Notes: generated from the letters alone by a model not told the origin. A DNA stretch of 64,000 nucleotides from Glossina fuscipes (GCF_014805625.2 NW_023998414.1:7889190-7953189), one strand, 5' to 3'; positions 1 to 11,300 are shown, numbered from the stretch's first letter. Numbers and translations: made by a program.

Positions 1-57
1 CGCAATATGCAGCGGACTTTGCATTTGCATATATATTCCACCGGTATATACCTATAG

Positions 58-108
58 GTTGGTTGGTTGGTTGGTTGGTTGGTTGGTTGGTTGGTTGGTT
101 GGTTGGCT
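58..108. repeat. (GGTT)n microsatellite
   Basis: About twelve tandem GGTT units run almost without interruption. This is an ordinary tetranucleotide repeat; it does not match the usual insect telomere repeat (TTAGG)n. Confidence 0.9.
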
Positions 109-442
109 GGTTATCTTTCAGAAGAAGAGCTTTTTGCGTTATTTAAAACAAACATCAATTGTATGCAAAAGACGATACAGCACTTTTGCTAAATGAGTTA
201 TAAAGACTGGAGGAGAGTGTGACGTTTTCGTTTTGTGAGTATCAACTCGCAAAAGCTATTTATACCTGGTGCACAAGCCAGCTTTGCATGCATTTACACG
301 CACACCCACAAACATATACAAATACAAGCATATGCTTGCATGCATAAACAATTTGACTGAATGACACATGGTTAGTGTGACATTTCATCAATTGCATGAT
401 TTTAATATATATAAATGTAAGCAAGTACTAACGAATAATTAT

Positions 443-445
443 ATA

Positions 446-487
<42 letters not shown>

Positions 488-506
488 CATACATACATAC
501 ATACAT
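443..506. repeat. Compound (TA)n / (CATA)n microsatellite
   Basis: A TA dinucleotide tract passes directly into about six CATA units. Confidence 0.9.
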
Positions 507-2625
507 TATAACGTTATACATACACATGTAGGCATACAACATATGTGACTCTGTGTCTATCATGCATGCTTGTATGAATTCATCTTTATATATATAAGGA
601 GTAAACTGAATCATATGCATGCAGAAGCTTTTGTTCTTATATGTTTTTTTTTTTTTTCTTTTTTTCTTTTCTTTTTGAGACAATAAACACAACACAAATT
701 ACGTCGTATGCATTTTGCATTTAGTGACCATGACGAAGCTAATCGAATTTTGTTGTATTTGTTTGGTGTTTGAAAACAACAAAATCAACAACAACAAAAA
801 AAAAAAGAAGAAAATCAGCCATTATTCATTGGAGGCATAAGCGCAAAAAAATCCAATTAGGATAATAGTCGAATATTTGAATTATATTTTCCTTCGAGAA
901 TGCATTTAAAGGAGATTTCTATTCATAGATAACACTACGTATGCATTGCAATTGAAATGAAAGCAATTTAATGAAAGTATGATATCAACGGTCGTTTTTC
1001 TATACTTTTCGTAACAAAATGTAATTACGATTATTACGAATATTCATCTTGAAGCGTATTTCGATAACATATACACATATATTATCTGAAGCACATATGA
1101 AGGATATTTTATTCATTCATTCTCATGTTTAAGTAAGAAGCTAAAAACAATTCGCTCCATGTGTCGATTAATAAATAATAATCCCATTGTGGCAATTCAA
1201 CAGTTAATAGGGTCAGCGAATGAAAAATAACTGCTTTTGTCGAATACCAACTTATGGGAATAAATAAAGAAACGCCATGCGCAGCGAGGCTGTTACAACT
1301 CGACAAGGGATAGATGTAAGATAGGGAACATATAAGCGCGTGAGGCGCAACTCAATTGTCGATCAGCCGATCATTTGGTTACATTCTCGGTGACTGTCTT
1401 TTATCTTTTTGTTTTTTGTTTTTTTCTGCCCATTGTCTTACGGCCGGAGTGTTAGGCTTTCTATGCAAAATACGTTGCAAACCAGCCGCAAAGATTTCCA
1501 GTTACCGCGAACAAGATATTATCATCAAAATGTTCCAGTCAACATTAACTCTGGAGTGCACGCATATATGGGGCCCGCTTGATTTTTTGCACATTAATCG
1601 ATTGGCATTTTTTTTTTTTTTTACACGACTCACGAGAACGTCAACTAAGGCTGGTACCCAAAATAAGCTGGAATATGATGAACAAAGATTTCAACAAGAA
1701 AATGAGCTAAACAAGTTGAAAGCGTTATCGAAAAATATACGATTCCAAGATTGAATGACACGGCGTCACCTTTTCGATTCTGAATTAAAGTAAACGTCAC
1801 AACAACGTTAGAGAAACGCACAATAAATGTCACGATGTCATTTTAAGAGAAACCATCACAAAGATGATGTGCCCTTACATGAAGACACTTCAACAGCTAA
1901 GAATTTCAAATTTTTGTGGGGGGGGGCGGGGGGCCCAACTAAGTCGGTCCAACTCACTTCCGCGTAAACAATTTACAGTGGAAGATTTAAATGATTGACA
2001 ATAATATTTTCAAGTTCAGCTTTTCTTATGTTTTTCTTCTTCAGCTTTTCAGATCAAATAATTCGCACACTATAACATGAATAATGAATGAATGGTTGTA
2101 TTTTAGGTACTAACTTTCCATCTTTACAAATTGACAATTCGAATCTCTTCGAGTCGCCGCCTTTCCCCCACTCCACACGCCCCACTCTATAATTGCCTAG
2201 AGAAACTTCCTTCACGTCACACACAATGAGTTTTTAAACAGTAAGAAGACGAATTTTTAATTTGAATGAATTTCTTACCTCTGCTATAGTAGTTAGGGCA
2301 AAATATATTAAACCTTCGTATTGTAAAATGGCGTTCATCTCACATTTCAGCGCATGTGCGCGGGAATTGGATGAATGAAATGAATATAAATAAATTTTTT
2401 GATTTCTTAAAAGCTCAATACTTTTTATGGTCTATATTAATATTTTATTGATACGTTTAGAAAAAAATCCCTTTAAATATTCGCAGTGTTGCAATTTTCA
2501 TAACAACAATTAGTGCTTCGTTCGCTATTCCGGGAGATTTAGCTAAAACATATATATCTTTATTGTATTAGAAGTGTTTGACTTCGTTGGTAAATATATT
2601 TAATTGAAATTGTAAATTTATGCAT

Positions 2626-2855
2626 CATATATTCGGACAAGAAAACTTACACATCCATATATAAGCCATATTCACGAAAATAGAAAGATTTATTTTTTCC
2701 ATTTTATTATTTATTTCAATTGTATGTTATATATTCGGACAAGAAAACTTATACATTCTAATATAAGCCATATTGACGAAAATAGAAAGATTTATTTTTT
2801 CCATTTTATTATTTACTATTTATTTTAATTGTATATCATATATTCGGACAAGAAA
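2626..2855 (+). repeat. Tandem repeat, about 2.2 copies of a ~102-bp unit
   Basis: The word ATATTCGGACAAGAAA recurs in step near 2631, 2733 and 2842. The first two copies continue together through the word ATAGAAAGATTTATTTTTTCC. The spacing is 102 bp and then 109 bp; the second unit carries a small extra ACTATTT-like insertion. The third copy is cut short after about 18 bp. Copies differ by few substitutions, so the duplication is fairly young. I cannot tie it to a known satellite or transposon. Confidence 0.85.
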
Positions 2856-3221
2856 GAGCATATTAAAATTTTAATTACCATAAAGCGTAGAGAACAAATT
2901 ATTTAATAATAATGACAAAGTTAGAATTATATTTCCGTATAAAAGAGGAAATATTGAATTTTTTCTCGGTGCGAATGAAGCCGCTTAAGGGATATGCACG
3001 TGATAGGGAGTTGTGAATCGTTATGATCGTAAATAAAATAAATGATATCGATATTTATTTTTACCAAATATATATATACATACACTTAGTTTACAGAGAT
3101 TTCTATACAAAACTAATACATTCTCCGCGGGATGGGTAGAGTAGAGTCAAAGTGAAATATGAAACGAGGACAGTAATGATATCTTTTACAAATAAACAAT
3201 TTGTGAACCAATGCGTTCACT

Positions 3222-3265
<44 letters not shown>

Positions 3266-4212
3266 CTTAGTACATTTGCTTGCACATATCATTACTGCTA
3301 GTATACGTTGCATGGACAATGCGAATGTTCCAAAGTCTAATAACGTAAATGCAGTCAGTGCCATAAGCGAAAAGTCAATTACACACACACACACACACAC
3401 AGCAACACCAAGCAACAATACTAACAATCAAAGCAGCAAAAAGCTGCAAATGAAAATCAGTAAACTTTGGCACAAATTTTTTTGAAAAAGCAAAAAAGGA
3501 AAAGAAAAAAAAATATCCGAAATACGTGCATAGAGCATATAGCACAAAAGCCATAATTGACTGGAGAGAGAAAGAAGAAGGGCAAACATAATGCAAGTGC
3601 TTTAGTTAACTGTAAAGCCAAAGTGCGTGAGTAATTTTTCCACCACAACGGCATACATGAGTGTGAATATATATATATATACCCAATTTACATATATACA
3701 AATATATTATTACATATGCATAGATTTGTCGTAGCAAGCCTATGGTAGCAAGTCAAAATACTACAAGTCATAGGCAAATGCAATAAGCTGTTTTTCTTAT
3801 TGTCTTAGATATTGGATGAAATCGTTAAGAAGTTAGTTATCAAAAGCAGAAATGAGCTTTAAATAAACGCCATATATGTGTAAGTATGTTTGTTTATTTT
3901 CGTGCGCATATTATAAAATAAAAATCATTTTCTATCAATGTCGTGTAACAGCAGTAATAACCGCATTCGCAGTAACGCACATTAAATAGCTTAGAAAATG
4001 CTAAGCGAATGCACCTCTGTGTGTGTCATAACCAAATGCATTTAAATGAATACGCGAACATTTTTGCCATGATTAAAGTTGATGGTGGCAGAGCGGGGCG
4101 GGAAAGCTTCGCGAAGCAAGAAAGAACTATAAAGGAACACACGTACACGTTACACACAAATCATAGACACTTGGAAATTAATGTACGGCACTTACTGCCA
4201 CAAATACATACG

Positions 4213-4218
4213 TATATA

Positions 4219-4261
<43 letters not shown>
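4213..4261. repeat. (TA)n microsatellite
   Basis: A TA tract with one interruption, just downstream of the MADF exon (on that gene's strand). Confidence 0.9.
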
Positions 4262-4264
<3 letters not shown>

Positions 4265-4417
4265 CGTGTGTGCTTATTAGCCAACCAAGTTAGTAAATAA
4301 TCAGCTGAGTTTTGTTTTGTATATATAAAAAAGTGGATCATCATTTTTGCTTTAGAAAAAATAAATAAATAAAAAAAATAAAAAAAAAAAATGAAAAAAA
4401 TTCCAAATATTACTTAC

Positions 4418-4778
4418 CCGTATCTTTTGTTTCGTTCGCCACCTCTTGCCAGGCTTTTTGTATTTCATCCTTTTTACTATACTCGGGCAGTGTGGAATTC
4501 CAAAGGCACGGCTTTGATTCCACCAACTGCACAAATTTAACATTAAATACGGGATCATCTTTGCGGCTGCTCATGCTGCTGTTGACAATTTGGCTAAAGC
4601 AAGATGGTGTTATTGGTGTGGCAGCGTCAGCAGCTTCAACGTCAATGTGTTGATTATTGTTGTTGTTATGATGATTAATGATGATGGCGGTATTAGGTGC
4701 TGCAACACTTGCCGTACCAACACCAGCCGCAATAGTTGATAACAAGTCGGTCGTCGTTATGTTGTTTGTTGTTTTTGT
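4418..4778 (-). CDS. MADF-domain protein, internal exon only
   Basis: This is one exon of a MADF (Myb/SANT-like in Adf-1) DNA-binding protein. After an Ala/Asn/Thr-rich lead comes the start of the fold: FNVKFVQLVESKPCLWN, then PEYSKKDEIQKAWQEVANE, with the expected helix 1 tryptophan and the AW-E-A of helix 2. The exon stops before helix 3, so the rest of the domain must be in another exon at lower coordinates. The exon opens after an acceptor (TTTTCAATTAG, minus strand) in phase 0 and ends at a donor (GGTAAGTA). There is no ATG before the domain in this frame, so upstream exons should lie at higher coordinates. MADF proteins are usually sequence-specific transcription regulators, often with a BESS motif; none is visible here. 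I do not recognise which family member this is. Confidence 0.75.
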
Positions 4779-5238
4779 CTAATTGAAAATGCAAGTGTTT
4801 TTCAGTTATTGTGTGGGGTAACCCTGTAGATTAGAGCTGACACAGTCACTGCTAACAGAAGAAAATTTTCTTCAACTGCTTCTGTGTTACATGAGGGAAA
4901 CAGAATGACTTGATGCTATTTCTCTATTTCTCCTTATCGTTGTTATTGTTGTTATTGTTGTTGTTGCTGTTGTTTTCTTTTTCGTTTCAATACTATTATT
5001 ATTGCTGCTATTGTATAAGCATATGGGAATAGAAGAGCGCGCGCGTTATTATAATATGCTGCCTGTGTGCATATTAGAATATGATGAAAGCAAAAAACAA
5101 AAGCAACTTGACTCAACGACTGTTGAGTGCCAACTGATGCAACTGAGCACAGAAAAGCGCGCAAAAAATACACTACTACTACTACTGTATGCTCACATCA
5201 AACACACACACACACATATATACAAATGATTATACATG

Positions 5239-5308
<70 letters not shown>

Positions 5309-5320
5309 ATATATATGTAT
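5239..5320. repeat. (TA)n microsatellites
   Basis: Two long TA tracts separated by a few bases. Confidence 0.9.
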
Positions 5321-6479
5321 AGAGATATGCACATATTAAAAACGACACCTAGCTAAACTATCGTGAAAAAGCTGTTAATGCAGTTGCCGCCATATTCTGC
5401 TGCAATTGCATGCATGCGAAAATAAATTTTAGAAGGCTACTCTGCTTGCCTGCTATTGCCCGCCCGCCTGCCTGCCCGAATTATTATGCGTCTTCACAAT
5501 ATATATATTTATATAGATGTATAAGTATTTGCTCGGTGGCGAATGAGAAACATATTATATATATAGGGTAAAGGAAAAAAATTGTGAGACCAACATTTGT
5601 GCCGATAGCTGAGGATATTGCAAATGCTGCTTGCTTTAAAGCGTTTAAAAGAAAATTTCGCCAACAAAATCTTCCCTTTAGAATACGAAAAGCTTTACGC
5701 TTGATTCGATTGTACGATTCATATGCACCAGCAAGTACTTGGCTGCCAACATATGCATTTTTCTCATCAACCCATCAAAGCTAGATAACTAGCAAAAGCT
5801 TTTTTCTTACTAAAAGCAAAACATTACATTAAAATGACGTCATTTCTACTTTCAGCTTTTTTTCTTACTTCTCGTACTTTTTTTCCGTTTTTTTTTTTTT
5901 TTTTTTCCATTTTATTTCAATGACAGCATACAACATTTGCAGTACGCTCTTAGAAAAAAATTCAACGGTAAATGGAATCAGAATAGTTAAAAAAAATTTC
6001 AAAAAAAAAAAGAAAACAATTACAGCAAGAAAAATGATAAATTTTCGCTTACCACCGCTAATACTGTACTTAAAATAACAAAATGCAAATCAAAAATAAA
6101 ATATCTTAAGCTTTACAATTTCACCCTTTCTCACACACTTTTCTCTCTCTCGCTCTCTGTTTCGCTCTCATTCTCTCGCTCGACACATTTTTCATATTCA
6201 AAGTGACTTTGTTTCTCTCACTTTTGTTTTTTTTTTAGGATTTAATAAAGGTGCGTTTCCTAATGCATTTACTCTCAAATTTTCTCATTTTCTCATCTTT
6301 TTATCTCTCTCTCTCTCTCTATCTCTCTATAAATCTAATATTATTATTCTCGCATACACCACACGAAATCAACTTGTATGTTATGTTTTGTGTTAGTTAG
6401 TTAACAGGGAATTGTGTCGTGGTCACTTTTGGTCATTACTTATGCATGTATGTGCATGTATGATATAAAAACGGCCAGC

Positions 6480-6481
<2 letters not shown>

Positions 6482-6512
<31 letters not shown>
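6482..6512. repeat. (GT)n microsatellite
   Basis: About fifteen uninterrupted GT units. Confidence 0.95.
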
Positions 6513-6516
<4 letters not shown>

Positions 6517-6554
6517 CATCATTTTATTTTGCATAGTTCTCTATTATTTTTGTC

Positions 6555-6586
<32 letters not shown>

Positions 6587-7028
6587 TGACTACATACAAA
6601 TTAAACGCAAGTCAATTTAGCATAGAAAACTTTGACTTTTTATAGTGGGTGTTCTTTTTGTTCTGTTCTAAGTTAAACTAGTTGTTGGGTTAAGTTGGGT
6701 TAAGTTCTTGCAAACAAAGTGCGAAATTAAATAGAGTTACCAACTATCTTTGTACGCCTTATCAAATTTTCATCGCGTGAACACGATACACATATTAGGT
6801 CCATTTCATTCCCTATATAGTCATCAGTGATCTCATACAGAATACAAAATTCTTTTACATTCTTATTTAATGTGAAATTGTTAGGGCACTTGATCTACTA
6901 TTGCTACACCGAGTCTATCGAATCATTCGCTATTCGCTTTAACACAATTCGAGGAAGAAATGTCGACCAATTTCGTCACTGCAACGGCATGAAAATATTA
7001 TATGTAAAAATGCTTTTATAAAAATATA

Positions 7029-7032
<4 letters not shown>

Positions 7033-7079
<47 letters not shown>
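7033..7079. repeat. (TA)n microsatellite followed by ATGT/GCAT repeats
   Basis: A long pure TA tract, followed at 7079-7130 by degenerate ATGT and GCAT tetranucleotides. Confidence 0.95.
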
Positions 7080-7083
<4 letters not shown>

Positions 7084-7844
7084 TTATGTATGCATGTATG
7101 TATGTATGTATATATGCATGCATGCATGTAATAATTTACTTTTCAAAAAGTCTCTCTAGTCAATCTTTTTCAAATTGAAATTTTTTCTCGCAAATATTTT
7201 TGAAAATAGCTTTCTTGCAAAATTAAATTAAGCAAATTTCAAGCTTAATGGCTTCAATCTAACGCAAAATCCAACTGCAATCTCAAACACACGTACGCAA
7301 ACAAACGAACAAACACGTGCACCATCGTCAAGTAAACAAAACTCGAAAATATATTAAGAAAAAAAAGAGAAAAAAATTAGAAATTGCGTAAAAAGAAAAC
7401 GCGAAGTACGAATGTAAGTGAAAATTACAACAACAAACCACGGCTCTCCAATTAAAAAAGATGGACCTTATGAACTAAGGCAATTCGTTTGTTTACTCGT
7501 CCCATTTAATGTCCCATGAAAATATCCACTTTCAAGATAATTGCAAGCAAGAAAATCTTGCAATAATTATATGTCGCGATGTCGCGGACATGAAGAGCAT
7601 ATACCATCCACAAAACTTCTCTTGATTTATTTTTTTTATTTTTTTTTTCTCTTTTTGGAAAAACAAAACTTCCTTTAAGAACAAATATGAAATAACTTGG
7701 ATGGATAATAAAGTTGAGTTATTCCTATTGGAAATAAAATGAAATATTTAGGAGTTTTTTTTTTTTTTTTTTTTTTTTTTCCCTCCCCGCATAAAATATT
7801 TTATTCCATCATTACTTATTGTTTTCGCTACACTTTTTGCTAAA

Positions 7845-8068
7845 CAGTAAAAGTTCCTTATTCGCGGGGTATATTTGTCGCGAATGCAGAGATCGTGAAT
7901 ACGGAATGATAATTGAATACCTATTGGAATCCTTTTATTATTATGTATATACTTTTTAGATCCGCGAATAAAGAAATTTATTATTGAGAAATTTATAGGA
8001 ATTTTTTTTTTTAATCCGCGGATAGTGAAAACGCGAATGAAGGAAGCGCGAATAATGAGCTTTTACTG
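7845..8068 (+). mobile_element. Non-autonomous DNA transposon (MITE) with terminal inverted repeats
   Basis: The left end reads CAGTAAAAGTTCCTTATTCG. The right end, read on the minus strand, gives CAGTAAAAGCTCATTATTCG, so about 23 of the first 25 bases are inverted repeat. Further in, both arms carry several TTCGCG/CCGCGAAT words. The element is 224 bp and has no coding frame. A CAGT start and a TA just outside the right end fit pogo/Tigger-type members of the Tc1-mariner superfamily, which duplicate TA; the left flank is AA, so that TA is decayed or my boundary is one or two bases off. The inverted repeat is read directly; the family assignment is an inference. Confidence 0.75.
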
Positions 8069-8289
8069 TACTTATAAATATGTAGTCCATGACTGGTCTA
8101 CATGGACATCCGGTCTTTTATGATTGTTGAGAATCTACTCAGCCAAGTAACAAATCACTGATTGCAATAAAATGTTAATCATAACAAGTAAGAAAATTAT
8201 ATTCGATCGTAACCATCCTCGTTATCCCAAAAAAAGGCAAAAAAGTACAAGAAGTAAATTTTCATGCATTATAATATAAAGTGGGCGAG

Positions 8290-8490
8290 GCTGAAAGTTT
8301 AACTTGCTTGAAAATTATTTTGCAAATTTGTTGGCGATATCTTCATTTTTCGTTAACGAAAGTATGTTTACCACAAACACTACACAGATGCGCAGACAGG
8401 CAGACGGACATGTTTAGACGCATTCCAGATTTGAAACTGACCAAGAATTTATATAATATGAAGGTGGTTTCTGCGCATCATAAAGAGATT
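8290..8490 (+). mobile_element. mini-me/GTCY-type interspersed repeat, degenerate copy
   Basis: The copy has the usual order: a CCACAAACACTACACAGATG lead, a short run of GACA/GACG units, then a CATGTTTAGACGCATTCCAGA-like block, TTGAAACTGACCAAGAAT and a TA stretch. The same order recurs at 8745-9010, 10420-10700 and 39632-39835. It resembles dipteran mini-me elements, which pair a (GTCY)n proto-microsatellite with a (TA)n one; that name is from family knowledge and is not proven here. Confidence 0.55.
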
Positions 8491-8744
8491 GAAAAAAAAA
8501 AAAAAAAAAATTTAATTTTGTTACACTATAATATCGGGTAGGTGTGATCAATCGTTCTCATCTTTCGTGCGGATACTGTAGCATCGTTCATACAATATAT
8601 GTTTGAATTTTTGTATATTTATCTTCTATTGTTTATGAGTAATGAGCAAAAATCCAATTTTTTCTTTTTGCCCTTTGCAAAGGAGAGCTGTTCTCAGTTT
8701 ATCGTTGAACTGTAGGCACATCTTTCGATCGATTTATTTCATTT

Positions 8745-8856
8745 TCAATACCTTCAGCCTGCGTGCAATAACTTCCAATGTTTCTACCAAAATTTCAAGT
8801 CGATAGTTTAATTTTTCCGAGCGGGAGGAATGTATACAACAGACATTACACAGATG

Positions 8857-8904
<48 letters not shown>

Positions 8905-9010
8905 AAGGAACATATTTAATCGGATTCAGAATTTGATGCTGATCAAGAATATATACACTTTGCGCGGTCTTTGAAACTTCCCTTCGGGCGTTGCAAACGT
9001 TTTCATCTTA
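8745..9010 (+). mobile_element. mini-me/GTCY-type interspersed repeat with expanded (GACA)n
   Basis: This is the best-preserved copy here. It reads CTGCGTGCAATAACTTCC, then a GATAGTTTAATTTTTCCGAG block and CAGACATTACACAGATGGAC. About eleven GACA units follow (8857-8900), then TTAATCGGATTCAGAATTTG, TGATCAAGAATATATACACT and a GGTCTTTGAAACTTCCCTTC block. The copy at 10420-10700 matches it over almost the whole length. No coding capacity is seen. Confidence 0.65.
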
Positions 9011-9028
9011 AACTGATCATCATCATCA

Positions 9029-9240
9029 TCATCATCATTTTGCTTACAGGCGTGTGCTAATAAATAATTACTATCCATAGCTTTACATGAAAAAGTTGAC
9101 GAATTCATTGTCTCAATATTATTTTGATATTGTGCCGATTTTAGATCCTGGTTGGTAAATGAAACCTTTACCGGCACATTGTCTTTAAAGAGTTTCAAAG
9201 ATATAAGTTTAATGGGCTCAATTCGCTCACAATATGTTGA
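9029..9240 (-). other. Possible orphan exon, unrecognised
   Basis: An open minus-strand frame encodes about 60 residues without simple-sequence bias, including LKLFKDNVPVKVSFTNQDLK and MDSNYLLAHA. It runs into a good donor-like GTAAGC at about 9046 (minus strand). The upstream side offers only a weak acceptor (GCGAAATTAG), and there is no ATG at the start. It lies on the same strand as the MADF exon and upstream of it, but its phase at that donor does not fit the MADF exon's phase-0 start. It could be a real exon, an old retrosequence, or chance. Confidence 0.2.
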
Positions 9241-9759
9241 TCACTAATTTCGCTTCAATATTTCATGAAATTACTTGTCTATCGAAATTATGTCGCCAGA
9301 AATTGTTTCAATTGTTGTCCAGACGTTGCTTGAATCAATACTCTCCTCCAATTAGTTCCATAATTTTCGTGTCGAAAAGACAATGAAATTATCTCAAGCC
9401 GAGTTTCATGTAAATGTTTTGGTTTTTATCATTTTTAATATCGAATGATTTACTTTCGGCCATGAAAAGTGTTAGAAGCTCACGTTTTGAAAATTTTAAG
9501 TTATTAGTCGAGACTCTTGCCTACTCAGCTCGCCAAGATAGCTGACATTTCACATAGTCGGTTCAGGTCTTTGCTAAATTACGAAAACTAGCCAATACAC
9601 GTGCAAGAGCATGCACGCATGCAAACCAAACAAAGCTTTGCACAACCAAAAAATATGTTATCGCTATTAAGCGTAATGCATATACGCACAATACAAATAG
9701 TGACAGATATGTGGAAATCAAGTTATAACAAGCTTTAGAGACCTAATGTTAGTTTACTT

Positions 9760-10190
9760 TTTTAAGATATCTTAACGGAAGCTGAAAGGATTTATCACCG
9801 CCAAAATCTCCCATATATACAACCGCCTGAATAGACCAATGAAATTAAATATTTCCTTATCCTTAGCCTGAGTAGCCGAAGGCGAGGAATCTCGACTAGC
9901 AAGGCAATGGTCGTGGGTTCGAATCTCAAGTGCGGTAGAGTTTTTAATAAAAGCCGGATAGCCTTAGATGCTAGTGCTTTTAAGTGTTTAGTCTTAGAAT
10001 TTATTTCTCTAGCGAAATTAATAATAATAATAACAATAATAATAATAATAATAAATATTTCCGACATTGTCTTGCCTGACAATGCTCGACCAGACGCTGC
10101 AAGAGTTGTCAATCATATACTGCTGCAGCTCGAATGCGAAGTTCTGCCGCACACACAGTACCCATTACCGATTGTTCGGATCGATGAGTA
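9760..10190 (+). pseudogene. Decayed mariner-type transposase, interrupted by a SINE
   Basis: To the right of the SINE (10063-10190) the frame reads PDNARPDAARVVNHILLQLE and then CEVLPHTQYPLP. This corresponds to the HDNARPHVA...LGWEVLPHPPYSPDLAPSD region of mariner transposases, which contains the second catalytic aspartate. To the left of the SINE, IYNRLNRPMKL fits the residues that normally precede it. Only a small part of the gene is left, the usual PSD motif is lost, and the SINE splits it. The fragment cannot encode an active enzyme. Confidence 0.7.
9857..10052 (+). mobile_element. tRNA-derived SINE, full-length copy with target-site duplication
   Basis: The head is tRNA-like, with an A-box-like stretch (GAGTAGCCGAAGGCG) and a near-perfect B box (GGTTCGAATC at 9916-9925). 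A tRNA-unrelated body follows (GCGGTAGAGTTTTTAATAA... CTTAGAATTTATTTCTCTAG), and the tail is (AAT)n. The element is flanked by TAAATATTTCC on both sides (9846-9856 and 10052-10062), a clear 10-11 bp target-site duplication. The A and B boxes imply Pol III transcription; mobilisation would depend on a LINE not seen here. Related copies lie at 41030-41197, 44948-45108 and 63507-63598. Confidence 0.85.
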
Positions 10191-10419
10191 ATAAGCATAA
10201 AATATCAAAGAAGTGAGAAAAAGAATTTATAACTTTATATATAGGCGTGACCGTGGTTTCTTTCATTCTAATACAAGTGCTACAGGACCACCCAAGTTTT
10301 TATCGTTGTACCTGTTGCGGTTCAAAAGTAACGACCAAAACGCGAGATTGAGTTTATTTTTGAAAACGCAGGTTGAATCACATAACGTTGTGTAAACTTT
10401 AACTGATTTGGCTCAACTT

Positions 10420-10700
10420 TAATACCAGTCTGCGTGCAAAAGCTTCCCAAGTTTGTGCCGAATTTGAAGGCGATAGCTTAATTTTTACGACCAGGAGAAC
10501 GTTTACCACAGACGTTACGCAAATAGGCGGATCGATTGACATACAGGCGGACGGACCAATAGGCTTGCAGGTCATACTTAGAATTTCATTCGGATTAAGA
10601 ATATATATATATATTTGCGGGGTCTCTGAAGCTTACTTTCACACGTTGCAAACGTTTCGACAAAATGAATATACCCCTTGTCTCTCGGTGATGAATATAA
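10420..10700 (+). mobile_element. mini-me/GTCY-type interspersed repeat, degenerate copy
   Basis: It shares CAGTCTGCGTGCAA, GGCGATAGCTTAATTTTTAC, ACGTTTACCACAGACGTTAC, scattered GGCGGACGGAC units, ATTCGGATTAAGAATATATA, GGGGTCTCTGAAGCTTAC and ACGTTGCAAACGTTTCGAC with the copy at 8745. It ends near AATATACCCC. Confidence 0.6.
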
Positions 10701-11149
10701 AAATAATAATAATAATAAGAATAGAAGCAAAAACACAAAATTTGCTAATGCCACCACTTGAACGCGTTCATCATAATTCGTGTAACTCTATGTACTCAAT
10801 ACTGGATATGATAGACTGGTTCCAGTTTAATGATGCTTAGGAATTAAATCTGTTATAAATAACTTTAATTTGCTTTTCTGCATACATCCCTTCGTACCGA
10901 TATATCGGAGAATTGATTTCTTTTAATGTAATATCTTTCAATGGGTAGCTTGAGATTGAAGCCAAATCGCACATGTTAAGGACAAACATCATTTTTATAT
11001 TTTCCAAAAAAATCAATTTTTTTTTTATTTGCTTAGTGAATGCTTTGAAAATTCTAGAGACAACAAAAGAAAGGCTACCTGCGTCAAATGATAAGCTACA
11101 ACGTAATGTTTTACTTCTTGACTGTTGTCTTCTATGATACACAAGCAGA

Positions 11150-11300
11150 TATTTATACCCTACACTACTTGTGTTAAAGGGGTATATTAAGTTTGTACGA
11201 ATGTACATAACACCCAGAATGGATTCAAATAGGATAACTTTTTACTATGCCGATCGATTCAAAATCACTTTTCGAAACGTTCTAAGCTCGATTTTTTTCC
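11150..11300 (+). mobile_element. Other end of a GTCY-type repeat
   Basis: It begins TTATACCCTACACTACTTGT, then has GGGGTATATTAAGTTTGTAC and a CCGATCGATTCAAAATCACT block. Similar words recur at 27488-27600 and 54775-55050. The element is incomplete. Confidence 0.4.

Larger units (their letters stand above)
1..4417. other. Non-coding stretch, probably intron or 3' side of the MADF gene
   Basis: I see no convincing gene here. The stretch holds a (GGTT)n run at 58-108, (TA)n with (CATA)n at 451-506, a G-rich run at 1918-1934, a 102/109-bp tandem repeat at 2626-2855, (TA)n at 3224-3254, (CA)n at 3381-3401 and (TA)n at 4213-4261. Open frames in it are short and mostly translate microsatellites. 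The MADF exon at 4418-4778 is on the minus strand and ends in a splice donor. Its next exon should therefore lie in or beyond this stretch, but I could not find one. Confidence 0.5.

Noticed and set aside
58..108. Telomeric or subtelomeric repeat
   Set aside because: GGTT is not the insect TTAGG repeat and the array is short and interstitial.
1356..1754. 132-codon plus-strand frame
   Set aside because: It runs across a poly-T tract, starts at a non-ATG codon and has no family resemblance.
5127..5339. Frames with long (IY)n, (TH)n or (CV)n runs here and elsewhere (for example 402-695, 3113-3427, 4009-4293)
   Set aside because: They are translations of TA, CA and GT microsatellites.
8857..8900. 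CRISPR-like short repeats
   Set aside because: The GACA units are directly adjacent, without spacers, and sit inside a eukaryotic interspersed repeat.
9866..9935. tRNA gene suggested by the A and B boxes
   Set aside because: The anticodon and acceptor stems do not pair, the same sequence recurs with a shared non-tRNA body and an AAT tail, and there is a target-site duplication. It is a SINE.
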